64,000 bases of DNA from Temnopleurus reevesii (Eukaryota; Echinodermata; Echinoidea; Temnopleuroida; Temnopleuridae), in NCBI GenBank assembly GCA_036244855.1, contig BQKZ01001442.1, positions 33,931 to 97,930 on the forward strand. Direction: 5' to 3'. Every line of letters begins with the position of its first letter. Positions within the stretch are counted from its first letter, which is position 1. A program made the position numbers and the translations under genes. The notes beneath the pieces are model-generated. The model had not been told where the DNA came from, ran no database searches, and saw nothing but the letters and a program-made list of their open reading frames with translations. This document shows positions 12,224-23,120 of the stretch, piece by piece.

Positions 12224-14414
12224 TTGCATTAGACTAATCAGGTATTCTGTCGTTGAAAGGGCGGATGGGGGGGGGGGTCCTCTTTCCCCAAGAAAATACC
12301 AAACCAGGACGCCTATATTGGAGGTAGGCCCTTTAGAATTATTGTTAGAAAGGCCACAGGCTCGATCTTACTCACTTAAACGGGGCCCTTATTACCAATG
12401 ACCTTCAGTATAAATCTGGGTCCCCTCGTAAATCAGTGGAATTTTAGTTTTTGACCTCCAGTGGAATGCTTGATGATCAAGTATAAATCTAATGGCAAAA
12501 GGTCACTCGCGTCTCTTTACATCTGTCAAACCAACCTTTCCCGAAAGGTTTTACACCCCCACACGAGGCTTTTATTTGTGTTTCTCTTAACTGACCGTGG
12601 AAATTTAATTCTGCTCACTAAATATCTGTAAACGCGCGTTTCAGCTGCGAAATTCCAATTCTTCTCTGCAGCCTTCTCCTAGCGGGCCTTATGGATGTCG
12701 AACGTTCAGCATTATAATGCCTGAAAATGTTAAAAATAAGACGCATTCTTCTGTTGTAGTGCAAGTACCATATCTTGCAGACACGGCGATCGTATTATAA
12801 TGATGGCAGTGATCATTTTGGCGTGCAGCTGTTGATATCGCCTGGGCGATATCATGACCAAAGTAACGTAGTAGAAACTGGCAGGAAAAAATAGTTCATG
12901 AGAATAATGCTTCACGGTACAACGAGTTATCTTTCTTGGAAATGTGAGTGGTCCTGAAAAGGACCTACCCACTCTCGACGTTTCGATGAGCATGTTCTCA
13001 TCGTTTTCAAGAGAATGAGTAAAGTCAGGATCGAGAGGCCTATTTATTAAATATAGTTCCTTTTACCGACTTGCAGCGTTTTTAGGTGTTTAGGTTTCAT
13101 CCCCACTTTATTATTCTCCATTTTCGTTAATCCAATCAAAATCAATTTAAAGTATCCATCTCCTTTTTCTTGTATAACAAAACAAACATCCGACTATAAA
13201 TAATTAACAATATTTGAAATTACAGTGCAAATACTAATACAAGCAGAACAGAAACTGGTCGGAGGTGAACGAGAAATGAGACATCCAGATATAACAAATA
13301 GTTATTTGGATTATCAAAAGAGTACGTTTATCAAGGGAAGACAAAATGAGAAAGTGGGATATAAAAGAGCCTGCACAAAAAACTTAGTTCTTAAAGCGAA
13401 TATTGGAAAAAATTTGGAAAAATGAATGATTAAAATAATCCTATGTTACAAACAAAGCACAACGTGACTTGTGTAGACAAGGGAAAACTAATATGATAAC
13501 CTCAAACCGGTTAAAAGCGANGTTTCTCGTTTTTACTTATCGTTTTTTATTATTGTTATGCATATCTATGGTAGATATGAATATAATATCCAACGATGTT
13601 TCTTGTTTTTACTTCCGAATAAGATTCTAATTCAGGCGTTTTCTCTTCATTTGACTAGTGAAACAACATAAAACATCATCAAGAAGGAGAGGCAATTCGG
13701 GTTATTCTGCAACTTGTTGAACTGACAAAAAAATAAATTGGAACGAAATTAAACCACGAACATGGGTTTTTTTTATGGAATTGCGCTCATCGTGAGCTTC
13801 AGTTTTGTGGTCACTTCCGTCTAACTGACTGACCGATGGACAAGTACCGAGACATCAGCACCTTAATGATTATGAAATACAAAAACTTTCTACTCCCTGC
13901 CTTTTCCCTCTTTTCATCTGTATCCTCTCCGCTGCTACCGAAATTATATATTATAGATAATGGCTGAATCATACGACTCAAAGGGGGCGGGTTTTTTTTT
14001 CATTACAATCGCCGAGAAAGGGAGAGATTCAAATAATATTTTACATTTCAGGGGATAAATGATAATGTCTTCTCGCACTCAATGGATCAATGTAACATAT
14101 CCTTCCTAAATCTCAAATAAGCCACCTGCATTATCGATATGGGTCTAAATAATCAGTTAAAATGTCTCATTTGTTTTGCTGTCAATTTATGATATTATCT
14201 TTAGATAATATATTCATTAACAATAAGATCCCGATATAATTTATCTTGCAGGAAATTGAATCTTATACCTTTTGGCAAACTTCGATTTCTATGTAGTAGT
14301 TGAATAATATTTTATATATAACCCTTATTGATTTGAAGTCTATCAGACACACTTAAAATGGGTATTTATCTGTATTTTTGTATAAAATAATGCTCACTTA
14401 TTTTGATTTCACGC
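12224..14414. other. No recognised gene; single N at 13521
   Basis: G-run near 12268, unique sequence after. Around the N at 13521 the text 'gtttctcgtttttactt' recurs as 'gtttcttgtttttactt' near 13597, so this may be another patched junction. Frames in 12213-13425 have no domains. Confidence 0.5.
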
Positions 14415-14927
14415 TTAAAGCCCATGTATACTTTTGGTAAAAATTAAGAAATGTAATTTTTTTAAAATGTTTATCATGACATATAATTCTTATACACGTT
14501 TTGGGACCATAGCATATTTTTAGGAGCTTATTCTTTTGAAAATTTGAATATAACCGTTAAATCATATTTAGCGCCCTCTCTTGGTTATAACAATAGTTTG
14601 TTTTTTATCGGGCATATACAAACTTATCTCCGAGGTTTGACAAAAGCATTATAAAAAGTAATGCTTAAAGATTAAATTCTAAAATTTTCATCCTATTCGG
14701 TGCATGAGAAGTTGTCCTTTATCAAAGAAGAAAATATTGAATCAGTGTCGGGGGACACGATACTGAAACATTTTGCACATGTTAGGTTGTTACCAAAAAA
14801 CTTGTTCATTTTTCTCATAATCTTTTGGGCAATATGTCTATGAATCTATATTTCATTTTATATAGATTTGAAACAAAATTTGGGGATGAAAATATTCGCT
14901 TTTACCAAAACTTTACTTGGGCTTTAA
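14415..14927. mobile_element. TIR element, family Q copy 1 (about 513 bases)
   Basis: Ends 'ttaaagcccatgtatacttt' and the inverse 'ccaaaactttacttgggctt'. Internal landmark 'tagcgccctctcttggttat'. A copy in the opposite orientation lies at 60400-60917. No transposase frame. Confidence 0.85.
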
Positions 14928-15130
14928 CAATTTACAGAATAGGACGGCCAGACAAACGAATTCGCACGCATTCAAAAAGCTTCGCATGGAGCGTAAGTTT
15001 GCCTAAAGCTCCGTGTGCCGATCGTGAACGAGTCGTTTATGAAATAGCAATCCATGTCATAGTATGACGTTACTTTGGATTTATTCTATGCATTTTAGTA
15101 GTAAAAAAAAATGATAACATGATAAAATCT

Positions 15131-15295
15131 GTTTCCGAAAAATTAAGTCGAACGTCAATTCAATGCTCCTTTGTAATGCTATTCAAAACGGAACCGGCTT
15201 GTTATTGTTGTGTCTTCACAGTTCAATACACAGCGTACGGCTGTATTGTCAATGACCCACTTTATTTTGCGGACATAGTTTATATCGTGTTTGAT
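15131..15295. mobile_element. TIR element, family G copy 2
   Basis: 'tttccgaaaaattaagtcga' at the left; 'cggacatagtttatatcgtg' at the right; 'attgttgtgtcttcacagtt' inside. Confidence 0.75.
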
Positions 15296-15504
15296 ATTTT
15301 TTACACCTCAGATATCAGGAAAACTAAGTGACTATGTTTGTTAACAGGAAAGGTGTATAAATTTGAATGAATTAATGAAAACGACCGATAGAAGGTTTTT
15401 TCTGATCGGCTCAGGGTGTATACAAGCGTCAATCCGCCCACTGTGCGATATTTGTTCGACATTCCTTTGCATGATAAGAGGGAAGTGTATTTTGTGTAAA
15501 TATC

Positions 15505-15585
15505 TATTGCGAATGATTCCATGGAAGTTGTTTACTTTGTCCAAAGTCTTTTTTGCCCCTTCTGCTCACATTGCCATACGCTGAC
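15505..15585. mobile_element. Family U terminal arm (solo)
   Basis: 'ttgcgaatgattccatggaa', 'gtttactttgtccaaagtc' and 'ccccttctgctcacattgcc' match the U right end; no matching left end seen nearby. Confidence 0.55.
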
Positions 15586-16445
15586 ATTTGTATCGTGACG
15601 TCACTCTGTACTCCTTTCCTAGCGGGCTCCAACACGATCTCATAATCTATTCCCAAATTGTCGCTTTTCGCATGAGTTCACGCGCTTGATATGCCTATTG
15701 AATTTCGATCAAAGGGACCAGCGAAACGAACATTCAAATCAAAGAGATTCTCCTCAATGTAAACATAACATTAAACCAATACTCTGGTAATTTCAGCAAC
15801 CTAAAATAACATATTAGAAAATAAAGCAACTCTTCCACAGAGTGAGACACAAACAAGACAAGAAAATATATAAACAACATCTCTCAGAAAAATTGATCCT
15901 AAAAGTATTAGTGAAAGAAGAAATTAAAATAAGAAAAACAACAGAAAGACGAAAGTTACTCATAATCTAAAGTTTGGAAAGAAGCTAATACATATCCCGA
16001 ATGAAAGCGTGCACAGATTGTATGATGGTTAAAGTATGATTTACAGAAAACTAATGACCCGAAACATCTCTGTCTGGATCATTGATCGACATGCAAAGAA
16101 TATATATTTGTCCATTGACGGAAGAAGAGTAAGAAGAAGTAAACAAAAATAAAGAAGAAGAAGATGAAGGAAGGAAAGAGGGAGAAAAAGAATAGTGAGA
16201 AGGTGATAAATAAGGAAATGGTGTTAGTGGGGGTGATGATGACGATGACGACGATGAAATTGGTGCAGATTCTAAAAAACGCCAATACCTCCAATATTAC
16301 GAGAAACAAGAATCGTCTCCCAATAAAATAGACGTCGTCAATTGAATTCTCACGATTGAATTGGTCATCAGGGCATTTTCACTATATTGACGACGAATTC
16401 ATGAATTATTTTACGAGTCGTTATTATTCTAGCGCTTTGGTGTAC
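15586..16445. other. No recognised gene
   Basis: AT-rich, with a purine-rich A/G stretch at 16115-16200 and a short GATGAC repeat near 16234. No domains. Confidence 0.5.
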
Positions 16446-16640
16446 TTCGTTTCGCACCCATCTCTACTGATCCCCACGTGTCATCAATCATGGACCTATT
16501 CACACTAGGAATATAATCGTTCACTGGATCATGCTCCATTTTGCACCCATCTCGAGCGATCCCCACGTAGCATCAATCATGGACCTGTTCACACTTGGAA
16601 TATAATCATGTTCTGAGACGTGCTTCATTTCGCACATTAA
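16446..16640. repeat. Tandem repeat, about 89-base unit
   Basis: 'cgcacccatct', 'gatccccacgt', 'catcaatcatggacct' and 'attcacactaggaatataat' recur in the same order; two full units and the start of a third. Confidence 0.75.
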
Positions 16641-16756
16641 CACTTAAAAGCCAGGGTGTGTTATCTAACACTGAACAGTTGTTATTATTGTGAACCTTAG
16701 TAAAGTGTTAGGACAAAACCAGCGCAAATCCAGATTGATTCCAGTGGTATTGTTGT

Positions 16757-16906
16757 AATAATAATAATAATAATAATAATAATGATGATAATAATAATAA
16801 TGATAATAAAATTAATATTAATACAAGTAATAGTAAAAATATTAATACTAATAATAATAGCAATGATAATAATAAAAATAATAATAACAATAAGAATATT
16901 GATAAT

Positions 16907-16958
<52 letters not shown>

Positions 16959-16960
16959 GA
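16757..16960. repeat. (AAT)n microsatellite, SINE tail
   Basis: About 200 bases of interrupted AAT repeats, abutting the tail end of a minus-strand SINE E fragment at 16968-17063. Confidence 0.9.
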
Positions 16961-16967
16961 TGCAATT

Positions 16968-17063
16968 AATACAACCCACGTATCCACTCTGCTGAGTGCT
17001 CAAGGCGCTTTGCATTATTATCACCCTGGCTTTACCCCGACGTAGACCAGCGCAAATGACATC
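16968..17063 (-). mobile_element. SINE E 3' fragment
   Basis: 'gtatccactctgctgagtgc', 'tcaaggcgctttgcattatt' and 'cccgacgtagaccagcgc' match the tail half of the E copy at 9168; the tRNA head is missing. Confidence 0.75.
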
Positions 17064-17251
17064 ACAGATGTATTTAAATCATCAGTCCCTTTCAGTGTCT
17101 ACCAACTTACGCATACTGATTTAAGATATTTATTTTTGTCATGGTATTTATAACAGTTTGATTTACTTTTCTTTTGTAGTTACATCTTTGTAACTTTGTG
17201 TATAAACAAACGCATTTTCTACAACTTATTATGGCTTCATTGTGGCCCAGA

Positions 17252-17336
17252 GACCGGGGATGTGTAACTCAGTGGTCTGCCCCATGAGCGGGGGGGGGGG
17301 GGGGGTGATCCCTGGCCTAGTCATGTCAAAGACTTA
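17252..17336 (+). mobile_element. tRNA-like SINE head
   Basis: 'gtgtaactcagtggtctgc' resembles an A-box region; after a run of about 19 G comes 'gatccctggcctagtcatg', B-box-like but degraded. Not a functional tRNA: the G-run replaces the anticodon arm. Confidence 0.5.
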
Positions 17337-18048
17337 GATTAATCAAACCGCAAGAGGGTGTAAGTTGTTACAAACTTGTGTACGGCTCTTAATTTGCAAC
17401 TGATTTGCAGTTCATTTGCAATTGATTGTAAGTTTCAAACAACACCCCTAAGATTTTATCACCTTACTTTGATTTGAATGCAGACAGTCTTTTGCTGAAA
17501 AATGCAATTAGTTTAGGGACCTTGACGAAGGCTTATTGAGATTTGTGAATCTATGGGACTGGTACAAGAAAATTAAAAGTTGTGAATCTTCATTTGCTTC
17601 CGCTGCTGATATATAAGCGCTTTGCGATTCAAGTAACAAGTCTACAAAATTCGCTCGCTTGGTCATACAGTGTCAGCGTTTTTGGATGTCGAAATTTCTC
17701 ATATTAAATGTCCACTCTTAATTTGCTTCCTATAATTAAGATTGTATCAAATTGTTGAAAAATTAGCAAGATTTTATTTGATCAGTTGTAAAAATCAAAT
17801 ACGCCCGAGAATGTGTTTTCTGGCGACGTTCTCACGTTGCGTTCTAGCCAACTTTCTAAATACTAATATATATCCTCCTGGATGAGGCATCGCTTTGAAG
17901 TTGATTTTGTTGATTTTGTACGGATAATCCAACAAAAGATACGTCGCAATCTCGAAAATAGCAGCCATGATTTCATAGTAGTATTTTCACGATCTTATAA
18001 TGGCATACTCTCCTCTTAACATAACGTCAAAATAAGTTGCCGTACGTG
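17337..18048. other. No recognised feature
   Basis: AT-rich spacer without motifs. Confidence 0.5.
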
Positions 18049-18297
18049 ACCAGAAGAACAAACGAACTGAACAAATTAAACAATCTTATTTAGCCATTCG
18101 CAATAACTTTCACATATAAACGAATCTAACCTCCACTTCCCCATTTACACCGTAGAAGTGTGACGCCAGCTCATTCTTTTCCCCAGAAGCAAAAGAAGGA
18201 GGGAAACGTCTTTCGTGTGCGTCTAGCTAACCATATTGTGAATGCTTGAAAGGAGGATATTTAGTTGTCCAATTTGTTTCTCGTTGATACTCACATT
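18049..18297. mobile_element. Probable family U copy (diverged)
   Basis: Right arm 'ttgtgaatgcttgaaaggag', 'gttgtccaattt'; left arm 'agaagaacaaacgaactg' and 'agccattcgcaataac' is a poor inverse match. Confidence 0.4.
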
Positions 18298-18986
18298 GAA
18301 GGACTGTAACTCTACGAATCACGAACAAGTTCGCCACTCATTGCGGTTTTGTGGTATATTTTCCACAAAGTTTCGTTCTGATCGTATGGTCCTGATTATG
18401 TAACGCATACAATTTCTATTCGAAATATAAGTTTATCTGTCACTGTTCGTTTATCCCATCACCGACATCGCGATATTACTAGGGCAGTTTCATTAGTACA
18501 GCAACGCGTGATGCGCGGACATACTAGACGAGGAGCTTTGACGAGTAGGGCGTAAGCGTTTCGCTCACTAAATGACACTTGCTTTCTGAGCTCCGACCTC
18601 TAAATCATGGCTCGCATACCTCTAAACCTCTTTCGCGGTGATTCAACATTGTTACAGAGTGCCTTTAATACGATGCCATACTTCCTCAGCGATCAGGTTC
18701 GATCATTGCGTGCTGCGGTTGGAGGTGAAATAGACCCTCTCGGTTCATGTATTATTCAACAACCTCCTCAGGATCGCATGTGGTATAGGCATCAAATCTA
18801 AAGCAATGCTAAGAAATATGGTGGTTTCTTAGTACGATCGACAAAAGGCCATGTGCGCCACGAAGTTTGCCGAATGAGCTGTGTTTTATCACGCTGTTCG
18901 TAGAGGGTACGCACAACTCTACGAACGACCGGTGAGAATAATCGATTGTAGATCTACGAATAGCTTTATGAGACGCAATCCTGCAT
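18298..18986. other. No recognised gene
   Basis: A 64-codon frame at 18607-18801 has no recognised motif. 'tctacgaacga' and 'gatctacgaatag' elements recur here and near 19420. Confidence 0.5.
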
Positions 18987-19147
18987 GGGCAGTGTTTCAC
19001 CATATCGTTCCTAAAGTTACGCACGACTTCAAGAAAGACTAGAGCACGTTAACCAGTGTAATACGCGAAGGATTCTCGATCATTAAGCGCAAAAACGGAT
19101 AAAGTCGTTTTTAAAGTATTTCGTAACTTGATGAAACACCGCCCCGG
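18987..19147. mobile_element. TIR element, family D copy (diverged)
   Basis: Ends 'gggcagtgtttcacca' and 'tgatgaaacaccgcccc'; internal 'gttacgcacgactt' and 'cattaagcgcaaaaac' as in the D array at 20833. Confidence 0.75.
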
Positions 19148-19463
19148 TCAGGACATTTGTTATTTGGGACATGGTGTTCTTGACATAGAACGCGAATGTT
19201 GCAATTCAGGACGTTAAGGTCATGTCTACGACCCAGAATACAAACTGTTTGACCACTGTGCCAAATTTGTGATTCGGCGGGTATTGGGGGACCTGAAATT
19301 CACTACCTGTGGAAAAGAAATTTACCTCCGCGTTTGTGTTAAACAATCTGTCCTGCTCTCATCGATAACTCATGTAGCTTAATTTCACCTGTGAAGGGGT
19401 CATCATTCGTTCGTAGATTCGTTTGTAGATCTACGAACAGCTCTATGAAACACATCCCAGGTG

Positions 19464-19657
19464 AAGGCCGACTCACACCTTTGCGTTTTTAGCCTGCGTC
19501 GTCCCAGCGTGTTTGGAAATTAAAACGCTCCTCGAGCGCAAGCCTAATGTTAGTCTACTGTCTGATCTGCGTATGATGTGCGTCCAGGGAGCGTTTTCAA
19601 TTTCCAAATATGCTGGGTCGACGCAGGCTAAAAACGCAAAGGTGTTAGTCGGCCTTT
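19464..19657. mobile_element. TIR element, family A copy 4
   Basis: Ends GGCCGACTCACACCTTTGCG and CGCAAAGGTGTTAGTCGGCC; shorter centre than copy 1. Cleanest TIR of the family here. Confidence 0.88.
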
Positions 19658-20832
19658 ACGAACCTTTACGAACCGAATCTCATACCACAAACCTTTATTC
19701 TGGCGTCGGGAACTTTGCGTCCTTCGTCATAGACTCAGTGATTCCCGGTTACAAACTTTGCCTCTCAGGTCATGATCTTCACATCCGAAATTGCAAATGT
19801 CACCATCTTCAGAGTACACGTTGTTAATATTGAGCATACTTAGGAGCCACCATATGTAAAAGAAGAGCTAATCCCAATGTAACTTTCTCCCTTCTCAGCG
19901 ACTCTTGCTCCCCGCTAGAAGGTGTGCGACTGTCTGATTTATTTAAGACTGTCATGCAAATTGAAAGGCTCCTTTCACTATTCTTACGTTCGCTCTGAGC
20001 GCATGAATTGCAAACCCAGTGGCTGAATATCGGGGATTCAGACCCATATGCGTTTCTCCATGTTGTTTATACTCTGGCCGTTGACCCTAGCTTGATGGTT
20101 ACACGAGATATTACGATGCTTTATTTTCGAAGAAACCATGGATAATAATTCACTGACTTAAGTCATTTGCTCTATGCAAAGGTGTTTCATAGAAGAGATT
20201 TGCCCCATTGGCTTTGCATTTTCTCGGAATTAGTTGTTGGTGTGATTTCAATGTTTTTAAACCTGTTGTTTAATAATTAATGAATGCTCGTACAATACCC
20301 GTCCCCCGTCCTTCGTTTTGTTAAGTGTTTTTTTTTACCTGATTTTACCCCACTCCGACTTTATCGGTTTAAATGCAATCGTATGTTTTTTGTTTGTTTG
20401 TGTGTGTGTGTGTGTGTGTGTGTTTAATAAATGCAAATGTCTTGTTTTTGTTTTTGTCTTAATTTGTTTTGTTTGATGTTTGATTATTCTTATACAGTTG
20501 CACCACTATTCAACCTTACAAAATATCGATACTCATCCTCAGAACTCATCTTCCGGCGTATTTATATTTTCATAGGTGTCTTCCTGCGAATGTATATTGT
20601 TGCACCTGAGGTGTAATCGATTTGCGTGCTAATAAAGATTTGGATCAAAAGCTGTTTTTTGTAATTATATGGCATTTCAACCTCGTAATCTTTAATCTTG
20701 CTGCATCCGTTATCGAATATGAGCCCGCTTTATCGTAATGCAGGCGAAAAGCTGATCGATAATTATTCAACCGCGTCACACATTAATTTTTCACACACCC
20801 GTCCCCGCTTCAGGGCTGATTCTTTTCGAACC
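19658..20832. other. No recognised gene; (TG)n at 20399-20422
   Basis: Unique sequence with one TG microsatellite and AT-rich flanks. The frame at 19513-19827 starts inside the family A element and has no domain. Confidence 0.5.
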
Positions 20833-20993
20833 TGGGCGGTGTTTCACCAAGATCCATAAGACTTTACGCACGACTGGTATCAGTTCTTTTGCGAAATTAT
20901 TAATAATATTTCGCGCATTCAGCGCAAGAACTGATACCAGTCGATCTTAAAGTCGTTCTTAAAGTCTTTAATAACTTGGTGAAACACTGCCCT
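20833..20993. mobile_element. TIR element, family D, array unit 1
   Basis: Palindrome: 'gggcggtgtttcaccaaga' ... 'acttggtgaaacactgccct'; inner 'cgactggtatcagttctt' and inverse 'aagaactgataccagtcg'. Confidence 0.88.
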
Positions 20994-21165
20994 GGGCGAT
21001 GTTACACGGGGATAAGAAATACTTTAAGAACGATTTTACGCACGACTGGTATCAGTTCTTGTGCTGAATGGTCGAGAATCTTGTGCGTATTAAACTCATT
21101 AGTGTACCACAGCCTTTCTTAATGTCCCAAGTAACTTTAAGAATGATTTGGTGAAACACCACCCT
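20994..21165. mobile_element. TIR element, family D, array unit 2
   Basis: Starts at the next base after unit 1 ('gggcgatgttacacgggga') and ends 'ttggtgaaacaccaccct'. The right inner arm is diverged. Confidence 0.85.
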
Positions 21166-21337
21166 GGGCGATGTTTCATCAAGATAAGAAATACTTTAAG
21201 AATGACTTTACGCACGATTGGTATCAGTTATTGCGCTCAATGCGCGTAAAAGCATGAATCATTACGCACAAGAAGGCATACCAGTCGATCTTAAAGTTGT
21301 TATTAACGTTTTTCTTATCTTGGTGAAACACCGCCCT
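21166..21337. mobile_element. TIR element, family D, array unit 3
   Basis: Starts directly after unit 2 ('gggcgatgtttcatcaaga') and ends 'cttggtgaaacaccgccct'. Three units are thus back to back with no spacer. Confidence 0.88.
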
Positions 21338-21783
21338 GGATTTGAGCCCATCTCCTCCGGAACGCTTTAAAACCGAACGCGTTTCAAACGCAATATCGTC
21401 CAACTTATCATTCACACGCGTTTGTGAAACGAACCCGAATTCCCACAGATCGTGTGCAGAATTCAACCCAACAACAAGTGCCCTTGCTCGCACTCCATAT
21501 CACAGTAGACCACGAACAAATAAGGGACTCATTGTAATTAACACCGACGTTTCTCACACGTCGGCAATATTCGCATCGCATTTTGATCAGCCGATCGCTC
21601 GTGCAGAAGATCAATAGCGACTTATCGGAGGTGTAGGCGGTATCGATATCTGAAGGCGGGTATATTTTTTTGTCATATCCGCCACCTTCGAGATGCATTC
21701 CGTTATATGTTATGGTATTTCTTGTAAGATATTGCTTTCTTCAGGCAGTGATTCTCAAGTGTTTAACACTATCATCAATGCTG
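21338..21783. other. No recognised gene
   Basis: GC-richer unique sequence with overlapping short frames on both strands; no domain recognised. Confidence 0.5.
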
Positions 21784-21948
21784 AAAAATGGCGGGAAAAA
21801 TAATCTCCCACAGGAACACATATAGGCTCGCACACTTACACACACAAATATATCAATGAAAACTTAAAAATGGCGGGAAAAATAATCTCCCACAGGAACA
21901 CATATAGACTCGAACACTTACACACACAAATATATCAATGAAAACTTA
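21784..21948. repeat. 82-base tandem duplication
   Basis: Two near-identical units starting 'aaaaatggcgggaaaaataa' and ending 'tatcaatgaaaactt'; two or three substitutions between them. Confidence 0.93.
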
Positions 21949-22069
21949 GCATGAGTCCTAAGTTGGATTTTAGCTGAATGGCATAGCTTTGAAAAATTTG
22001 ATATAACAATATTTTGACCATATTTCTTAGTGTATGGATCACGTGATATGACAGGGAAACTTTCTAGCA

Positions 22070-22200
22070 TAGGCTCCGGTACACGTTTGCGTTTTGCGTA
22101 ATGCTCAAGGCGCTTTGCGTGATGCAGGGCCCGCTAGAAGAATAGCTTACAGCTGAAAGTGGTTACCCTGGGTATATAAGAGCTATTGTTATTGTTATAA
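22070..22200 (+). mobile_element. SINE 3' tail
   Basis: 'gcagggcccgctagaagaa', 'cttacagctgaaagtggtta' and 'ccctgggtatataa' match the tail at 22598-22652. Head not seen. Confidence 0.6.
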
Positions 22201-22280
22201 TTTTGTTTCGTCATCTATATATTTACGTGGTATTCACTAGTCTTTTACGATGTACCGTTTTGCTAACCGTCCCCCCTTTC

Positions 22281-22469
22281 TCCCTCACTCGTTCCTCCCA
22301 CATCCCACTCTGTCATGTATGTTGACCATTTTGAATTTAGCTTAGCCCTCGACCCCATGTCCCTCGCCGAATCAATTTACTCAGCAAACAACGATTTCAG
22401 ATCCCTATGGATTTGTAGGGGACCAGGCGCCTCAATCACATTAAGCCTTAGCCTTTACAGGTGGCATTC
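22281..22469. repeat. 189-base direct repeat, copy 1
   Basis: From 'tccctcactcgttcctccca' to 'ttacaggtggcattc'; about 97% like 22932-23120 by eye. Confidence 0.93.
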
Positions 22470-22660
22470 GATCGTGGGTTCGATCCCCGGCTGAGTTGTA
22501 ATGCCAAAGACTCTTTTGAAAATGCGACCATCTGCCTTCTTGCCAGGCGCTCGGCGTTTAAGAATGGAGACGGGTAATATAATAACTTCATGTTATGTAG
22601 GGCCCGCTGGAAGAACAGCAGCTCACAGCTGAATGTGGTTACCCTGGGTAAATTCGAGAT
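22440..22660 (+). mobile_element. tRNA-related SINE and tail
   Basis: B-box 'gtgggttcgatccccgg' near 22475, then a tail 'gggcccgctggaagaacagc' and 'gtggttaccctgggtaaatt' running into the (ATT)n tract. Confidence 0.6.
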
Positions 22661-22818
22661 ATTATTATTATTAGCATTATTATTTTCATTACTATTATCA
22701 TTATCATTATGATTGGTATTATCATTATTATCATTATTATCATTATCATTATTATTATAATGATTATTATTATTGTTGTTGTTGTTATCATTATTATCAT
22801 TATCATTATTATCATTAT

Positions 22819-22869
<51 letters not shown>

Positions 22870-22873
22870 CAAT
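22653..22873. repeat. (ATT/ATC)n microsatellite
   Basis: About 220 bases of interrupted trinucleotide repeat directly after the SINE tail; predicted peptides (poly-Ile, poly-Met) are artefacts of this repeat. Confidence 0.92.
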
Positions 22874-22931
22874 ATTATCCTTCGTGATCTGTCATATACA
22901 TATTCCAATCTCATAATAATCCTTCTCTTTC

Positions 22932-23120
22932 TTCCTCACTCGTTCCTCCCACACCTCACCATGTCATGTCTGTCGACCATTTTGAATTTAGCTTAGCCCT
23001 CGACCCCATGTCCCTCGCCGAATCAATTTACTCAGCAAACAACGATTTCAGATCCCTATGGATTTGTAGGGGACCAGGCGCCTCAATCATATTAAGCCTT
23101 AGCCTTCACAGGTGGCATTC
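22932..23120. repeat. 189-base direct repeat, copy 2
   Basis: Second copy, ending 'tcacaggtggcattc'; after it the sequence differs from copy 1, with no SINE body. The open frame across it is not conserved past the repeat. Confidence 0.93.

Noticed and set aside
16697..17045. Poly-Ile, poly-Leu and poly-Asn open frames over trinucleotide repeats (also 22639-22996, 58287-58620, 62815-63839)
   Set aside because: They are translations of (ATT)n/(ATC)n microsatellites, open on both strands, with no other coding sign.
18607..18801. Small protein gene of 64 codons
   Set aside because: No motif, no splice or homology support; length expected by chance.
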